A DNA stretch of 64,000 nucleotides from Streptomyces cellostaticus (GCF_001513965.1 NZ_KQ948015.1:739373-803372); one strand, 5' to 3'. Counted from the first letter of the stretch, positions 16,279 through 25,369 are shown. Translations and numbers: made by a program. Notes: generated from the letters alone by a model not told the origin.

Positions 16279-17976
16279 GTGCGTGTGCGTGCGGCCAGGG
16301 CGGCGGCTCGGCTCCTGGCCCAGTCGGAAGCCGGGCGTGTACGGGCAACGGACATGTTAGAAGCGGCGGTGCGGCTGTTGCCGGAGGTGGCCCCGCGCCA
16401 GTTAGCCCGTGGTGACCAGCAGTATGCGCTCGGCGGGTTCGCTGGCCTGGCCGGCGATGCCGCCGCGCTGGCTCTCGCAGACCGCAGGAGGACGAATCAG
16501 GAATGCGCGGCCCGGGCGCTGCAGTTGCTGGAGACGGGCCGAGCAGTGCTGTTGAGCCAGGCCCTGGATACCCGCAGCGATCTCACTGACCTCCACGAGC
16601 AGTACCCGGAGCTGGCCGCACGGTTCGTTGAGCTACGTGACCAGCTCGACCAGCCGGAGACCTCTGCTCCCGCCGTCGTGCCAATTGATAACCCAGATAC
16701 CCTGCACGAAGGCCAGGACCGTCTCATACAAGACCGGCATCGACTCACCCGCGACATCGCCGCCACCCTAGCCGCGATCCGCACCCAGGACGCGTTCGCC
16801 TCCTTCGGGCTCCCCCCCACGACAGAGGAACTTCTCACCCAGGCAGACCAGGGCTCGGTGGTGGTGTTCAACATCAGTGACTACCGCAACGACGCCCTGC
16901 TGCTCACCAAGACCGGCGTCACCGCCGTCCCTCTGCCCGGGCTCGGCTACACCACCCTGATCGACCGCATCAACATCTTCCGCCAGGCCCTGTACACCGC
17001 GGGCGCGGGCGCGAACGGAGCGCTGCGGCGCGAGGCCCAAGCCACCTTGTCCCGGACCTTAGAGTGGTTGTGGGATGTCGCCACCGAACCGGTGTTGACC
17101 GCGCTGGGCCACCATCGCCAGCCCTCACCGGAGGTCATCTGGCCTCGGGTGTGGTGGGCACCGGGCGGTCTGCTTGGCCTGCTGCCCCTCCACGCCGCCG
17201 GCTACCACACCGATCCAGTCGATGCCCCGCAGCGGCGCACCGTCCTCGACCGGGTCATCTCCTCCTACACCCCTACCGTGCGCGCCCTGCGCCACACCCG
17301 CCAACGCAACCCCGCGCCACCCTCACCCGCCCACGCGCTCATCGTGGCGATGCCCACCACCCCCCACCTCCCCAACGAAGGTCGGCTGGACCACGTACCC
17401 GCAGAAGTCGAGAAGCTGCATCACCACCTGCCCGATCCCGTGCTGCTGCGCGAACCCGACCCCGACCGCGATCCCGCCGACCTCTCAGCCACTCTCCCGA
17501 CTAAGAACAACGTCCTAGCGCTCCTGCCCATGTGCCCGATTGCGCACTTCGCCTGCCACGGTGACAGCCACCCCACGGACCCGTCGGAGAGCCTGCTGCT
17601 GCTCCACGACCATGACACCGACCCGCTCACTGTCGCCAGCCTTGCCCCGGTCCAGTTGGGCCAGGCGCAGCTGGCCTACTTGTCAGCCTGTCGCACGGCG
17701 GCTATCGATGCCGCCGAGTTGCTGGATGAGGCCATTCACCTGACCTCGGCGTTCCAGCTAGCCGGTTTTCTCCACGTGATCGGGACCCTGTGGGAGATCG
17801 ACGACCAGATCGCCGTCACCGTCGCTGACGCCTTCTATACCCACCTCACCACCGACGAGGGCGCCTTAGATGTCAGCCGGGCTCCCCACGCCCTACACGT
17901 GGCGGTCCAGGCTGTCCGCGATCGTTTTCCCCGCACGCCGTCCCTGTGGGCCGCGTACCTCCACGCCGGCGTGTGA
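16279..17976 (+). CDS. TPR-CHAT protease 3, 3' part (CHAT domain)
   Basis: This is the C-terminal ~576 residues of the interrupted gene. Native coding resumes at 16246 (LRAWESGSAAPSVRVRA) immediately after the CTAA duplication; the first usable start is GTG 16279. It has the linker LLETGRAVLLSQALDTRSDL and a full CHAT domain with HFACHG, LSACRT, DEAIHLTSAFQLAGF and GTLWEIDD. Both presumed catalytic residues are present, so a free protease domain without its TPR sensor could be made if transcribed from within the element. The last codon overlaps the start of the next small frame (GTGTGA). Confidence 0.82.
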   Translation: MRVRAARAAARLLAQSEAGRVRATDMLEAAVRLLPEVAPRQLARGDQQYALGGFAGLAGDAAALALADRRRTNQECAARALQLLETGRAVLLSQALDTRSDLTDLHEQYPELAARFVELRDQLDQPETSAPAVVPIDNPDTLHEGQDRLIQDRHRLTRDIAATLAAIRTQDAFASFGLPPTTEELLTQADQGSVVVFNISDYRNDALLLTKTGVTAVPLPGLGYTTLIDRINIFRQALYTAGAGANGALRREAQATLSRTLEWLWDVATEPVLTALGHHRQPSPEVIWPRVWWAPGGLLGLLPLHAAGYHTDPVDAPQRRTVLDRVISSYTPTVRALRHTRQRNPAPPSPAHALIVAMPTTPHLPNEGRLDHVPAEVEKLHHHLPDPVLLREPDPDRDPADLSATLPTKNNVLALLPMCPIAHFACHGDSHPTDPSESLLLLHDHDTDPLTVASLAPVQLGQAQLAYLSACRTAAIDAAELLDEAIHLTSAFQLAGFLHVIGTLWEIDDQIAVTVADAFYTHLTTDEGALDVSRAPHALHVAVQAVRDRFPRTPSLWAAYLHAGV

Positions 17977-18200
17977 CCACGAACGCTCTGAACGCGATTG
18001 ACGGGGCTACGAGGGTGGCGATCCCCTCGCTTGAGCGACTGGCAGATGTCCTCGGCCTGGCCCGTTCTTGCCGGATCAGCCGGAGTGGGCAGATTGGCAC
18101 CTACTCCTACACGATTCATGGAGCGGGCTGCCGCTTCGTGTGCGACAACGGCACTGAGGTCGATGGGGACCTCGCAGCCGCCGGGAGCTTCGACCTCTAG
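17973..18200 (+). CDS. Small protein fragment resembling DUF6896
   Basis: This 75-residue frame overlaps the stop of TPR-CHAT 3. Its second half (GTYSYTIHGAGCRFVCDNGT, EVDGDL) recalls the His-Gly-x-Gly-Cys core of DUF6896-type proteins, but the usual C-terminal Trp-containing end is lost and the frame stops early. It may be a truncated partner or a remnant. The family call is from memory and uncertain. Confidence 0.35.
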   Translation: MTTNALNAIDGATRVAIPSLERLADVLGLARSCRISRSGQIGTYSYTIHGAGCRFVCDNGTEVDGDLAAAGSFDL

Positions 18201-18424
18201 GGCCAGAGGCCGCCGTCGGTTCAGTCCCGCAGTCGGCACTTCTCCGCGGGGGCATCACGCCACGCGACACCGGTCCGCAACACGTTACATGACGTCGGCG
18301 GTTGCCGGTCCACCAGGCAGCGATTTCGGCATACGAGCCCGTATTTCTAGATGTTTGAGCCACACTGAGAAGGGCCTTACGGCAGCATCTTGCCGCGCCA
18401 AGAACTGAACATGAGGGGGGCGCT

Positions 18425-19714
18425 GTGAAAGACGCGACAGGTGGCGATGCGCGGTATGTGGAGGAGCATGCCAAGGACGCGATCGACCTCATTGAGGAGG
18501 TCCTTCGTTGTTTGGCTCATGCCATTGAGTTGAAGATCAACTGGAGTGGGCATCCAGATCGCGAGGCGGGTTCTGTCCGTGCCGTGACGAACCAGCTGAA
18601 AGCCGTCCGGCAGGGCGAGTTGCGGATGGCCGTCGTCGCCCCCATGAAGGCCGGGAAGTCGACTCTGGTCAATGCGATCGCCGGCTACGAGCTGCTGCCG
18701 GCGCGGGCGGCGGCCATGACCACCCTGCCCACCCGGATCGTGCTGGAGCGAGCGGTCGGCCAGGATGCGCTGCGAAGCGGGGGCAACGACCCGTTCGGCC
18801 CCGTGCTGGAGGTGGCCGAGGAGGATGCGGAGCTGTTCGGAGTGCTGCTGGCGGCACTGCGGGAGCAGCTGAGGACCGATACCGCCGCCGTGAAGGATAA
18901 GTTCCCGCATTTGGAGGAACTGCTTCAGGACATCGCCGAGGGGCGGGTTTCCCCGGTGAGCACCCACTATGAGGGCAAGAGGGCTGTACAGCAGGCGCTG
19001 ATGCTACTCAACGACCTGGTCAGACTGGCGGGTGTACTGCTTCCCGGCGACAGGGTCCGCGAACTCTCGGACAGCCCGGTCGTCCGCACCCCCTACTGGA
19101 CGCCGGAGGCGGTCGAGGAGACCGGTCCGGGCCAACTGGTCATCGTGGACACTCCCGGTCCGGACGAGGACGACCTGTCCGCAGTGCTCGGCGACATCGT
19201 GAGCCGTCAGCTCAGCGAGAGCCACATCGTCCTGGTGATCCTGGACTACACCAAGATGGGCGGGCAGTCCGACGCCTTGATCCGGGACCTGATGGAACCG
19301 CTCCTTCGCGCCGTCGGCCAGGACAAGCTCTTCGCGGTCGTCAACAAGATCGATCAGCGGAAGAAGAAGAGCGACATGAGCGACGAAGAGCTGGCTCGCT
19401 CAGTCGCATTCAACCTCGGGCTGGGGGACGCCGCCCACGATCGGATCTTCACCACGGCGGCCGACCGGGCGCTGATGTCGGTCGGGGTCCTGGCTGACCT
19501 CGAGCGTCGCGGCTCCTCCTTCGAGGCCGCGCAGAGCGAGAGCGCACTGCAACTGCTCCAGCTGGCACACCCGCTTACCTGGGAGGACGATCTCGAGGAG
19601 GCGGACGCCGACGAGATGCGGAACCTGGCCCGGGTCGCATGGAAGCGAAGTGGCCTGCCGCGCCTGCTCTTCACGGACGCCCCTATAACGGGGGAACGCC
19701 GGGTACCGTTCTGA
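18425..19714 (+). CDS. Dynamin-like GTPase, C-terminally truncated by IS110 insertion
   Basis: The G domain is complete: P-loop APMKAGKST (residues 72-80), a switch-I Thr in TTLPTR (~100), the G3 motif VDTPG (~240) and the G4 motif VNKID (~305). The GxxxxGKS P-loop with a long insert before DTPG is typical of bacterial dynamin-like proteins, which act on membranes and include phage-defence members. The start GTG follows GAGGGGGG. Native sequence stops around residue 418 where the IS110-family element begins; the helical stalk and membrane-binding parts expected after the G domain are missing. The last residues are encoded by the element end. Confidence 0.75.
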   Translation: MKDATGGDARYVEEHAKDAIDLIEEVLRCLAHAIELKINWSGHPDREAGSVRAVTNQLKAVRQGELRMAVVAPMKAGKSTLVNAIAGYELLPARAAAMTTLPTRIVLERAVGQDALRSGGNDPFGPVLEVAEEDAELFGVLLAALREQLRTDTAAVKDKFPHLEELLQDIAEGRVSPVSTHYEGKRAVQQALMLLNDLVRLAGVLLPGDRVRELSDSPVVRTPYWTPEAVEETGPGQLVIVDTPGPDEDDLSAVLGDIVSRQLSESHIVLVILDYTKMGGQSDALIRDLMEPLLRAVGQDKLFAVVNKIDQRKKKSDMSDEELARSVAFNLGLGDAAHDRIFTTAADRALMSVGVLADLERRGSSFEAAQSESALQLLQLAHPLTWEDDLEEADADEMRNLARVAWKRSGLPRLLFTDAPITGERRVPF

Positions 19715-20780
19715 CCAGGTTGAAGACCTCTCGGGCGGCATACCGCTTGAGGCATCGGATGATCTCACGGCGGGTCTTGCCTTCCTGGGTGCGGCGTTCG
19801 AAGTACGCCTGGGTGCGCGGGTCGTGGCGCAGGCGGGTGAACACGATGCGGTGCAGGGCGGCGTTGGCCTGCCGGTCGCCGCCGTGGTTGAGCCGTCGCG
19901 TGATGCGCCGCCCGGAGGAGTACTCGATGGGGCTGACTCCGCAAAGGGCAGCAAAGGATGCCTCGGAGTTCAGCCGCTCGGGGTTGTCTCCCATGGTGAT
20001 CAGGAGAGTGACGGCGCTGTCCGGACCGATGCCCACCGGTACGAGCAGCTGTGGGGCATGGTGTTCGACGAGCTGGGTCAGGCGTTGGTTCAGCTCATCG
20101 ATCTGCCCGGTGAGCTGTTCGATACGCTCCGCGAGCATTCTCAGGGTCATGTGGGTGGCCTGGGCTACCGCGCTCTCGCCGTCCTCGCCATCGTCTGGGC
20201 CGAGGCGTCTGCAGGTGCGGAACAGCTCGCGGTTGCCCAGTCTGGACAGTCGTTCCCGCAGTGCGGGATCGGCGATGACCAGGACGGCTTTGAGCTGGTT
20301 GATCGCCTGGGTACGGGCTTTGACTGCGGAGTCCTTGGCGAGTTTCAGTATCCGGGCGCTGTGCACCGGACCGTCGCCGGACTTGGCCCGGGCCCGGGCG
20401 CGACCACTGAGCACGGCCCGCGCGGCAGCCTGCGCATCGAGCGGATCCGACTTCCCCAGCAGCCGACGGGCCGAGCGGTCGGGGCGGTTCACCTCGTACA
20501 CCTCGACCTGCTGCGCCAGCAGGTAGCGAGACAAGGCCGCGCCGAAGGTGCCGGTGCCCTCCACACCGGCCCGCCGCACCGTCCCCCGCCTGCGTGCCCA
20601 CACGAGGAGCCGCCGGTAGCCGGCCGCCGTGGCCGGAAAGGTCTCGGTGCCCAGCATCTTCCCCAGCGGGGACATCACGGCGGCGATGTGCACCTCACCG
20701 TGCGTGTCCACGCCCAGCACGACCTCGCTCCGCACGGGAGGATCCGTACTGGAGGGGATGCTGCGTTGTCTGGTCGTCAT
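19683..20780 (-). CDS. IS110-family DEDD transposase
   Basis: This 365-residue protein has the RuvC-like DEDD N-terminal domain (GVDTHGEVHIAA with the first Asp, VEGTGTFG with the Glu, KSDPLDAQAAARA with the later Asp pair). A helical middle follows, and then the C-terminal Tnp domain (FAALCGVSPIEYSSGRRITR) used for recombination. Length and order match full IS110-type recombinases. The reading frame is intact, so activity is plausible. Confidence 0.9.
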   Translation of the reverse strand: MTTRQRSIPSSTDPPVRSEVVLGVDTHGEVHIAAVMSPLGKMLGTETFPATAAGYRRLLVWARRRGTVRRAGVEGTGTFGAALSRYLLAQQVEVYEVNRPDRSARRLLGKSDPLDAQAAARAVLSGRARARAKSGDGPVHSARILKLAKDSAVKARTQAINQLKAVLVIADPALRERLSRLGNRELFRTCRRLGPDDGEDGESAVAQATHMTLRMLAERIEQLTGQIDELNQRLTQLVEHHAPQLLVPVGIGPDSAVTLLITMGDNPERLNSEASFAALCGVSPIEYSSGRRITRRLNHGGDRQANAALHRIVFTRLRHDPRTQAYFERRTQEGKTRREIIRCLKRYAAREVFNLVRTVPGVPPL

Positions 20781-20789
20781 GGTGGTTCG

Positions 20790-21030
20790 CCTCCCGCGTG
20801 GTGACGTGCTGGGTGAATGGCACCGGCCTGCTCGGGCGGTCTGAACCGTGATGGCGCCTGAAACTCGGCAAGGCCCCTATTGGGACACGCCCTGTGGCTC
20901 GGTGGCAGGCAGCATCCCGCAACGGCAGTCGACAGGTCCGTGACTGGACACTTCGGTCATAGATCTCATGAGTCAGACCCCCGTGCGGGACGGCACTGCG
21001 TAACCGTCCCATTGATCTCGGCACAACGGC
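20790..21030 (-). ncRNA. Candidate bridge RNA (IS110 5' non-coding end)
   Basis: IS110-group elements transcribe a structured guide (bridge) RNA from the non-coding end upstream of the transposase. Here ~250 bases upstream of ATG 20780 contain no plausible gene but hold GC-rich stems, for example around 20,830-20,900 and 20,985-21,010. The extent and loops are not resolved; this is inferred from family and position. Confidence 0.4.
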
Positions 21031-21436
21031 ATGACTCGATCACTGTCGGATGGCTTCTTCCGAACCAGCGCTCAACCTGGCCTGGGCAGGCTGACGATGG
21101 TTTGGCTAGTCGCCCACTAGTGACCGGCATTGACGGCCAGTCATTGCCGCTGCCTTACCGGCTGTCCTTCGTCGGCCACGGCACGAACGCAGGGCAGTCC
21201 TGAACGGTCCATGGTCGCAGCGAACTCGTCCGGTGAAGCCAGCCAGCAGTCGAATTCGGCGTTGCGGCAGCTGGCCGCAGGAGGCGTGGCGACTGGGTGG
21301 CGCTGGGGACCCGGGCCGAGGCCGCCTTGGCGTCGCGGCTGGGGATGATGCCCAAGGCGTCGGGATCGGCCGCCCCGGCGACGACCGAGGCGATCAGGCG
21401 GTGCGACGGCTGGTGCCGTCTCGTAGGCTGCGGGCC
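21031..21436. other. Non-coding stretch between IS110 element and carbonic anhydrase gene
   Basis: No convincing gene is seen. A minus-strand frame at about 21,148-21,280 reads CRNAEFDCWLASPDEFAATM, then DRSGLPCVRAV, and could be the tail of a lost gene. The promoter of the carbonic anhydrase gene must lie in the last ~100 bases, but no clear boxes were found. Confidence 0.4.
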
Positions 21437-22078
21437 ATGAGCGATATCCCCACTGCGACGCCCTCGGAAGGGTTCGAACTGCTGCTGGCCGGTAACCAGC
21501 GCTTCGTCACCAACGCCCCCGAGCACCCGAACCAGGACGCCACCCGCCGCGCCGAGATCGCCCCGGGCCAGCAGCCCTTCGCCGTGCTGTTCGGGTGTTC
21601 CGATTCCCGGCTGGCCGCCGAGATCATCTTCGACCGCGGCCTGGGCGACCTGTTCGTGGTGCGCACCGCCGGCCACGTGGTGGGGGCGGAAGTGCTGGGC
21701 AGCATCGAGTACGGCGTTGACGTGCTGGACTGCCCGCTGGTCGTGGTGCTCGGCCACGACTCGTGCGGGGCGGTCGGCGCGGCGTGCGCCGCGCTGGAAG
21801 ACGGCATGGCCCCGGCCGGCTACATCCGGGATGTGGTCGAGCGGGTGACCCCCAGCGTGCTGGCGGCGCGAGCCGCCGGACGGGTGGAGCCACAGGAGGT
21901 CCTCGCCGAGCACGTAAGGCACACTGTCGACCTGCTGCTGGACCGCTCTCGCGTCCTCGCCGAGAAGGTGGCCGCCGGCCAGGCCGCCGTGGTGGGCCTG
22001 TGCTACCGGCTGGCCGACGGCAGCGCGCAGCTCGTTGCGGCCCGCGGCCTCGACACGCACGTCGCCACCGCGTCCTGA
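21437..22078 (+). CDS. Beta-class carbonic anhydrase
   Basis: This 213-residue zinc enzyme interconverts CO2 and bicarbonate in the cytoplasm. Zinc-site motifs are present: CSDSR (Cys with the Asp-Arg dyad) near residue 55 and GHDSCGAV (His-x2-Cys) near residue 115. FVVRTAGHVV between them is also typical of the family. Length is normal for the bacterial beta class. The start ATG at 21437 was chosen because homology begins within ten residues; upstream in-frame sequence looks non-coding. It stands alone and converges with the Sua5-type gene. Confidence 0.9.
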   Translation: MSDIPTATPSEGFELLLAGNQRFVTNAPEHPNQDATRRAEIAPGQQPFAVLFGCSDSRLAAEIIFDRGLGDLFVVRTAGHVVGAEVLGSIEYGVDVLDCPLVVVLGHDSCGAVGAACAALEDGMAPAGYIRDVVERVTPSVLAARAAGRVEPQEVLAEHVRHTVDLLLDRSRVLAEKVAAGQAAVVGLCYRLADGSAQLVAARGLDTHVATAS

Positions 22079-22085
22079 CCACCCC

Positions 22086-22115
22086 GGCTGCGGCTGCGGC
22101 TGCGGCTGCGGCTGC
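22086..22115. repeat. (GGCTGC)5 hexanucleotide repeat
   Basis: Five perfect copies of GGCTGC lie 7 bases after the carbonic anhydrase stop, between convergent genes. Copy number may vary between strains by slippage. Confidence 0.8.
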
Positions 22116-22204
22116 CCCGAGAATGTGCCGCGGCCGGAAGGGACTCCACGGGCGCCATCAGGGTTGGTCGCGCCGACGGGAACACCGAGCGGCGTGGGTG
22201 CTGG

Positions 22205-23182
22205 TCACACCGTGGGCCGGGGCCCGGCGGCGCGGCGCAGCCGGTTGGCGATCGCCAGTCCCAGCCCCTCCTCCGTCGGCAAAGACACGATGATGAGGTC
22301 GCACCCTCGCTGGTCGAGTTCGCGCAGGAACCCGTACAGCCCGCGCGCGTAGGCAGGCGTCGAGGCGGGAAGGGCCACCACGGCGTGCACCTTCACGGGG
22401 GCGTCGGTGAGGGAGGGCGGAAGGAAGACGCCGACCTGGTGGCCCAGCTCCTGGGCGAGCTCCGCTTCAGCGACGACCTTCTCCGGTTCGACGAGGACGA
22501 CCCGCGCCCGGGGCGCGTAGTGCGACGGATGCTGGCCCGGCACGCGGACCTGGCTCGTCGAAGGGACCGTGATCGGGCGCTTCAGCACCGCTTCGAGGTC
22601 CTCGCGGGTCACCCCGCCGGGCCGCAGGATGCTCGGGATGTCGCCCGTGGCGTCGACGATGGTCGACTCGACACCCACCTCGCAGGGGCCACCGTCCAGC
22701 ACGAAGTCGACGGCATCACCGAGCTCCGCCCGGACGTGGTCCGCGGTGGTGGGGCTGACGGAGCCGAAGCGGTTGGCGGACGGAGCGGTGACACCGCCAC
22801 CGAAGGCCGACAGCAGCGCCAGCGCCACGGGGTGGTCGGGGACGCGCACGGCCACCGTCTCCAATCCGCCGGTCGCTTCGAGCGGCACCCGTCGGCCGCG
22901 CCGCAGGACCAGCGTCAGCGGTCCCGGCCAGAAGTGCTCGGCCAGCAGGCGCGCGGTGGCGGGCACCTCCTGGACCCAGTCGTCCAGGTGCTCCGCGCCG
23001 CCGATGTGGACGATCAGCGGATGGGACGGCGGGCGCCCTTTGACCCGGAAGATGCGGGCAACGGCGACGGGATCTTCGGCGTTGGCGCCTAGACCGTAGA
23101 CGGTTTCGGTCGGGAGGGCCACCAGGCCGCCGGTGCGCAGTACCTCGACTGCCTTCTCGATATCGGGGGTTCTTGCCATCAC
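22205..23182 (-). CDS. Sua5/TsaC-type threonylcarbamoyl-AMP synthase
   Basis: This 325-residue protein makes L-threonylcarbamoyladenylate, the first step of t6A37 tRNA modification. The YrdC core (residues ~8-200) shows ALPTETVYGLGANA, KGRPPSHPLIVHI, HFWPGPLTLVL and TAPSANRFG-x-VSPT. The C-terminal ~110 residues form the extra Sua5 domain joined by the HPSHYAPRA linker. GTG start with GGGAGG upstream. Its length is that of the two-domain Sua5 form, so it may be a second copy beside a shorter housekeeping TsaC elsewhere; that cannot be seen here. It is divergent from the nik operon. Confidence 0.9.
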   Translation of the reverse strand: MMARTPDIEKAVEVLRTGGLVALPTETVYGLGANAEDPVAVARIFRVKGRPPSHPLIVHIGGAEHLDDWVQEVPATARLLAEHFWPGPLTLVLRRGRRVPLEATGGLETVAVRVPDHPVALALLSAFGGGVTAPSANRFGSVSPTTADHVRAELGDAVDFVLDGGPCEVGVESTIVDATGDIPSILRPGGVTREDLEAVLKRPITVPSTSQVRVPGQHPSHYAPRARVVLVEPEKVVAEAELAQELGHQVGVFLPPSLTDAPVKVHAVVALPASTPAYARGLYGFLRELDQRGCDLIIVSLPTEEGLGLAIANRLRRAAGPRPTV

Positions 23183-23735
23183 TCGAGCAATCCTCCCACC
23201 GCGCCCTCCGCGTCGTGCCTATCAGCGATCGCCGATCCGGACCGGCCGTCCTGGCGGCCATTCACCAGCTGCAGGGGCACGGACGAAGCCGCCTGATCTG
23301 CGACGTCCCTTGGCCGGTTACCGGGCCGGTGACGGCCAAGGGACGTCTGCCATGGCCCAGGCGCGACAGCAGGAAGCAAGGGGGGACCTCGGAGCGCCGG
23401 TGCACGCGCTCCGCCCAGCCCAACGTTGCCCGGACCGATCGGTCACCGGAGCGTCAACCGGCCGCGTCACCCTCTCCTGCTGGTCAGCGTCGTCAGCCCG
23501 GGCGGCCGGCCGTGTCTCCGAGGGCATCGTCGGCCAGCATCACCGCCGCCATCACCCGCTTGCCGACCGGCTCGCGGTGCACCTCGAAGTGCGAGCAGAC
23601 GGCCATGACCAGCTCCAGCCCGTGCTGACTCACCCGGCCCGGATCCGGCGCATGCACCACCGGGAGGTGCGCCAGGAGGTGTCCACGGCCTGACACCGCG
23701 GCGGACTGTCCGCCCACCGACCCGGGTAACTCTTA
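23183..23735. other. Gap between sua5-type gene and nik operon
   Basis: About 550 bases without an intact gene. The stretch contains a decayed minus-strand kinase-like fragment (separate entry), and its right end holds the nik promoter. No other feature was recognised. Confidence 0.5.
23493..23640 (-). pseudogene. Remnant of an anti-sigma-type ATP-binding protein (C-terminus)
   Basis: The minus strand reads SQHGLELVMAVCSHFEVHRE and PVGKRVMAAVMLADD, the usual C-terminal G-box end of Streptomyces RsbW-like histidine-kinase-fold ATPases. The ATP-binding N-terminus is not found upstream. It appears to be a dead fragment. Confidence 0.4.
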
Positions 23736-23752
23736 TTGCGATTAATATGCAA
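23736..23752 (+). promoter_or_regulatory. Nur box upstream of nikA
   Basis: TTGC-N9-GCAA (TTGCGATTAATATGCAA) matches the nickel-responsive Nur operator reported for Streptomyces nik and sodF promoters. It lies 33 bases before the nikA start, so binding would block transcription when nickel is plentiful. Confidence 0.8.
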
Positions 23753-23785
23753 CAGCTATAGATCAGCAATAAGGGTGTGAGGTCC

Positions 23786-25369
23786 ATGACGGTCCGACGG
23801 ATACGGACAGCCGCCGCGGCGGCGATACTCACGGGTGTCGCCGCCTGCTCGGCCCCCGGCAACGGCACGGGAGGCGGCGAGGCGGCCGACTCCGTCGTGA
23901 TCGGCGTGGCTTCCGAGCCGGACACGCTCAGTCCGCTGCTCGGTTACGGCAAGGACGGCAACTCGAAGATTTTCGACGGTCTGCTGGCCCGGGACGCCAG
24001 CTTGAAGTTGAGACCGGCGCTGGCGAAAGCCCTGCCCGAGGTCACCGCCGACGGCCTCACCTACACCTACACCCTGCGCGACGGCGTGAAGTTCTCCGAC
24101 GGCAAGCCGCTGTCTTCCGCCGACGTCGTCTTCACGTACGACACGATCCTCGACGCGAAGACCAACAACACCAACCGCAGCGAACTGGACGCCATCAAGG
24201 ACGTGCGGGCAGCGGGTGACGACAAGGTGGTCTTCACCCTCAAGTACCCGTACGCGCCCTTCGCCGGGCGTACGGTGCTGCCCATCGTCCCCGAACACGT
24301 CGCGGGCAAGCAGGACCCCAACACCGGCTCCTTCAACACCAAGCCGGTCGGCACCGGCCCCTATCTGCTCGCCTCCTGGAGCAAGGGCGAGAAGCTCACC
24401 TTCAAGGCCAACCCCAACTACTGGGGCGGTGCACCGAAGGTGAAGAAGGTGACCATGGCGATCATCGAGGACGACGACGTGCGGGCCACCCGGCTGCGGT
24501 CCGGCGACCTCGACGGCGCGATCCTGCCGCCCAACCTCGCCGCCACCTTCAAAAACGACAAGGCGAAGAAGACGTACGACGCGAAGACGTACGACTTCCG
24601 CACGGTCACCCTTCCTCAGGAGAACAAGGTCACCGGCGACCGCGCCATCCGCCAGGCCCTGGACGCGGCCGTGGACCGGCAGGCCATGGTCGACAAGATC
24701 CTCGACGGCGCCGGGCGTCCGGCGTACGGGCCGCTGCCGGTCGACGACCCCTGGTTCGCCAAGGGCATCGAGCGCAAGCAGGACCTCACCAAGGCCAGGC
24801 GCGTCCTGGATGAGGCGGGCTGGAAGAGCGGGGAGGGCGGCATCCGTGCCAAGGACGGGCAGCGGGCCTCGTTCACCCTCCTCTACCCCTCCGGTGACAA
24901 GGTCCGCCAGGACCACGCCCTCGCCTACGCCTCCGACGCCAAGAAGGCCGGTATCGAGGTGAAGGTGGAGAGCGCCACCTGGGAGGTGATCGAGCCGCGG
25001 ATGAAGACGGACGCGGTCCTGGCCGGCTTCGGCAGCAGCGGCGACCCGGACTACGGCCTCTACACGCTGCTGCACTCCTCCCTTGCCGGCGACGGATTCA
25101 ACAACATGGCCCGCTATGACGACCCGGTCGTGGACAAGGCTCTCGACACTGGCCGCCACAGCTCGGACACGACGGCCCGCAAGGCCGCCTACGACAGCCT
25201 GCAGCGCGAACTGGTGAAGAACCCCGGCTACACCTTCCTCACCCACATCGACCACGTGTACGTCCTCGCCGACCGCTGGGAGGGCCTGACCACGCAGGTC
25301 GAGCCGCACGAACACGGCTTCGCCTCCGGCCCGTGGTGGAACCTCGAAGCCTGGCAGCCGAAGAAGTGA
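23786..25369 (+). CDS. nikA: Nickel ABC transporter, substrate-binding lipoprotein
   Basis: This is a 527-residue extracytoplasmic solute-binding protein of the peptide/nickel class (SBP family 5). A lipoprotein signal ends at VAAC (LTGVAAC). Characteristic segments are VASEPDTLSPLL, TYTLRDGVKFSDGKPLSSAD and GTGPYLLASW. The specificity call for nickel rests on the Nur box directly upstream and the nur/sodF neighbourhood, not on binding residues. ATG 23786 is preferred because AAGGG sits 10 bases upstream; a GTG at 23777 is in frame. It is first in a five-gene operon with overlapping ends. Confidence 0.85.
   Translation: MTVRRIRTAAAAAILTGVAACSAPGNGTGGGEAADSVVIGVASEPDTLSPLLGYGKDGNSKIFDGLLARDASLKLRPALAKALPEVTADGLTYTYTLRDGVKFSDGKPLSSADVVFTYDTILDAKTNNTNRSELDAIKDVRAAGDDKVVFTLKYPYAPFAGRTVLPIVPEHVAGKQDPNTGSFNTKPVGTGPYLLASWSKGEKLTFKANPNYWGGAPKVKKVTMAIIEDDDVRATRLRSGDLDGAILPPNLAATFKNDKAKKTYDAKTYDFRTVTLPQENKVTGDRAIRQALDAAVDRQAMVDKILDGAGRPAYGPLPVDDPWFAKGIERKQDLTKARRVLDEAGWKSGEGGIRAKDGQRASFTLLYPSGDKVRQDHALAYASDAKKAGIEVKVESATWEVIEPRMKTDAVLAGFGSSGDPDYGLYTLLHSSLAGDGFNNMARYDDPVVDKALDTGRHSSDTTARKAAYDSLQRELVKNPGYTFLTHIDHVYVLADRWEGLTTQVEPHEHGFASGPWWNLEAWQPKK

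Larger units (their letters stand above)
19683..21030 (-). mobile_element. IS110-family element in the dynamin-like gene
   Basis: The element consists of a DEDD transposase and a long non-coding stretch upstream of its start, the arrangement of the IS110 group. These elements lack inverted repeats and large duplications, so the ends given here are approximate. The left end lies within ~20 bases of the transposase stop, where dynamin homology ends; the right end is somewhere after 20,950. Confidence 0.65.
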
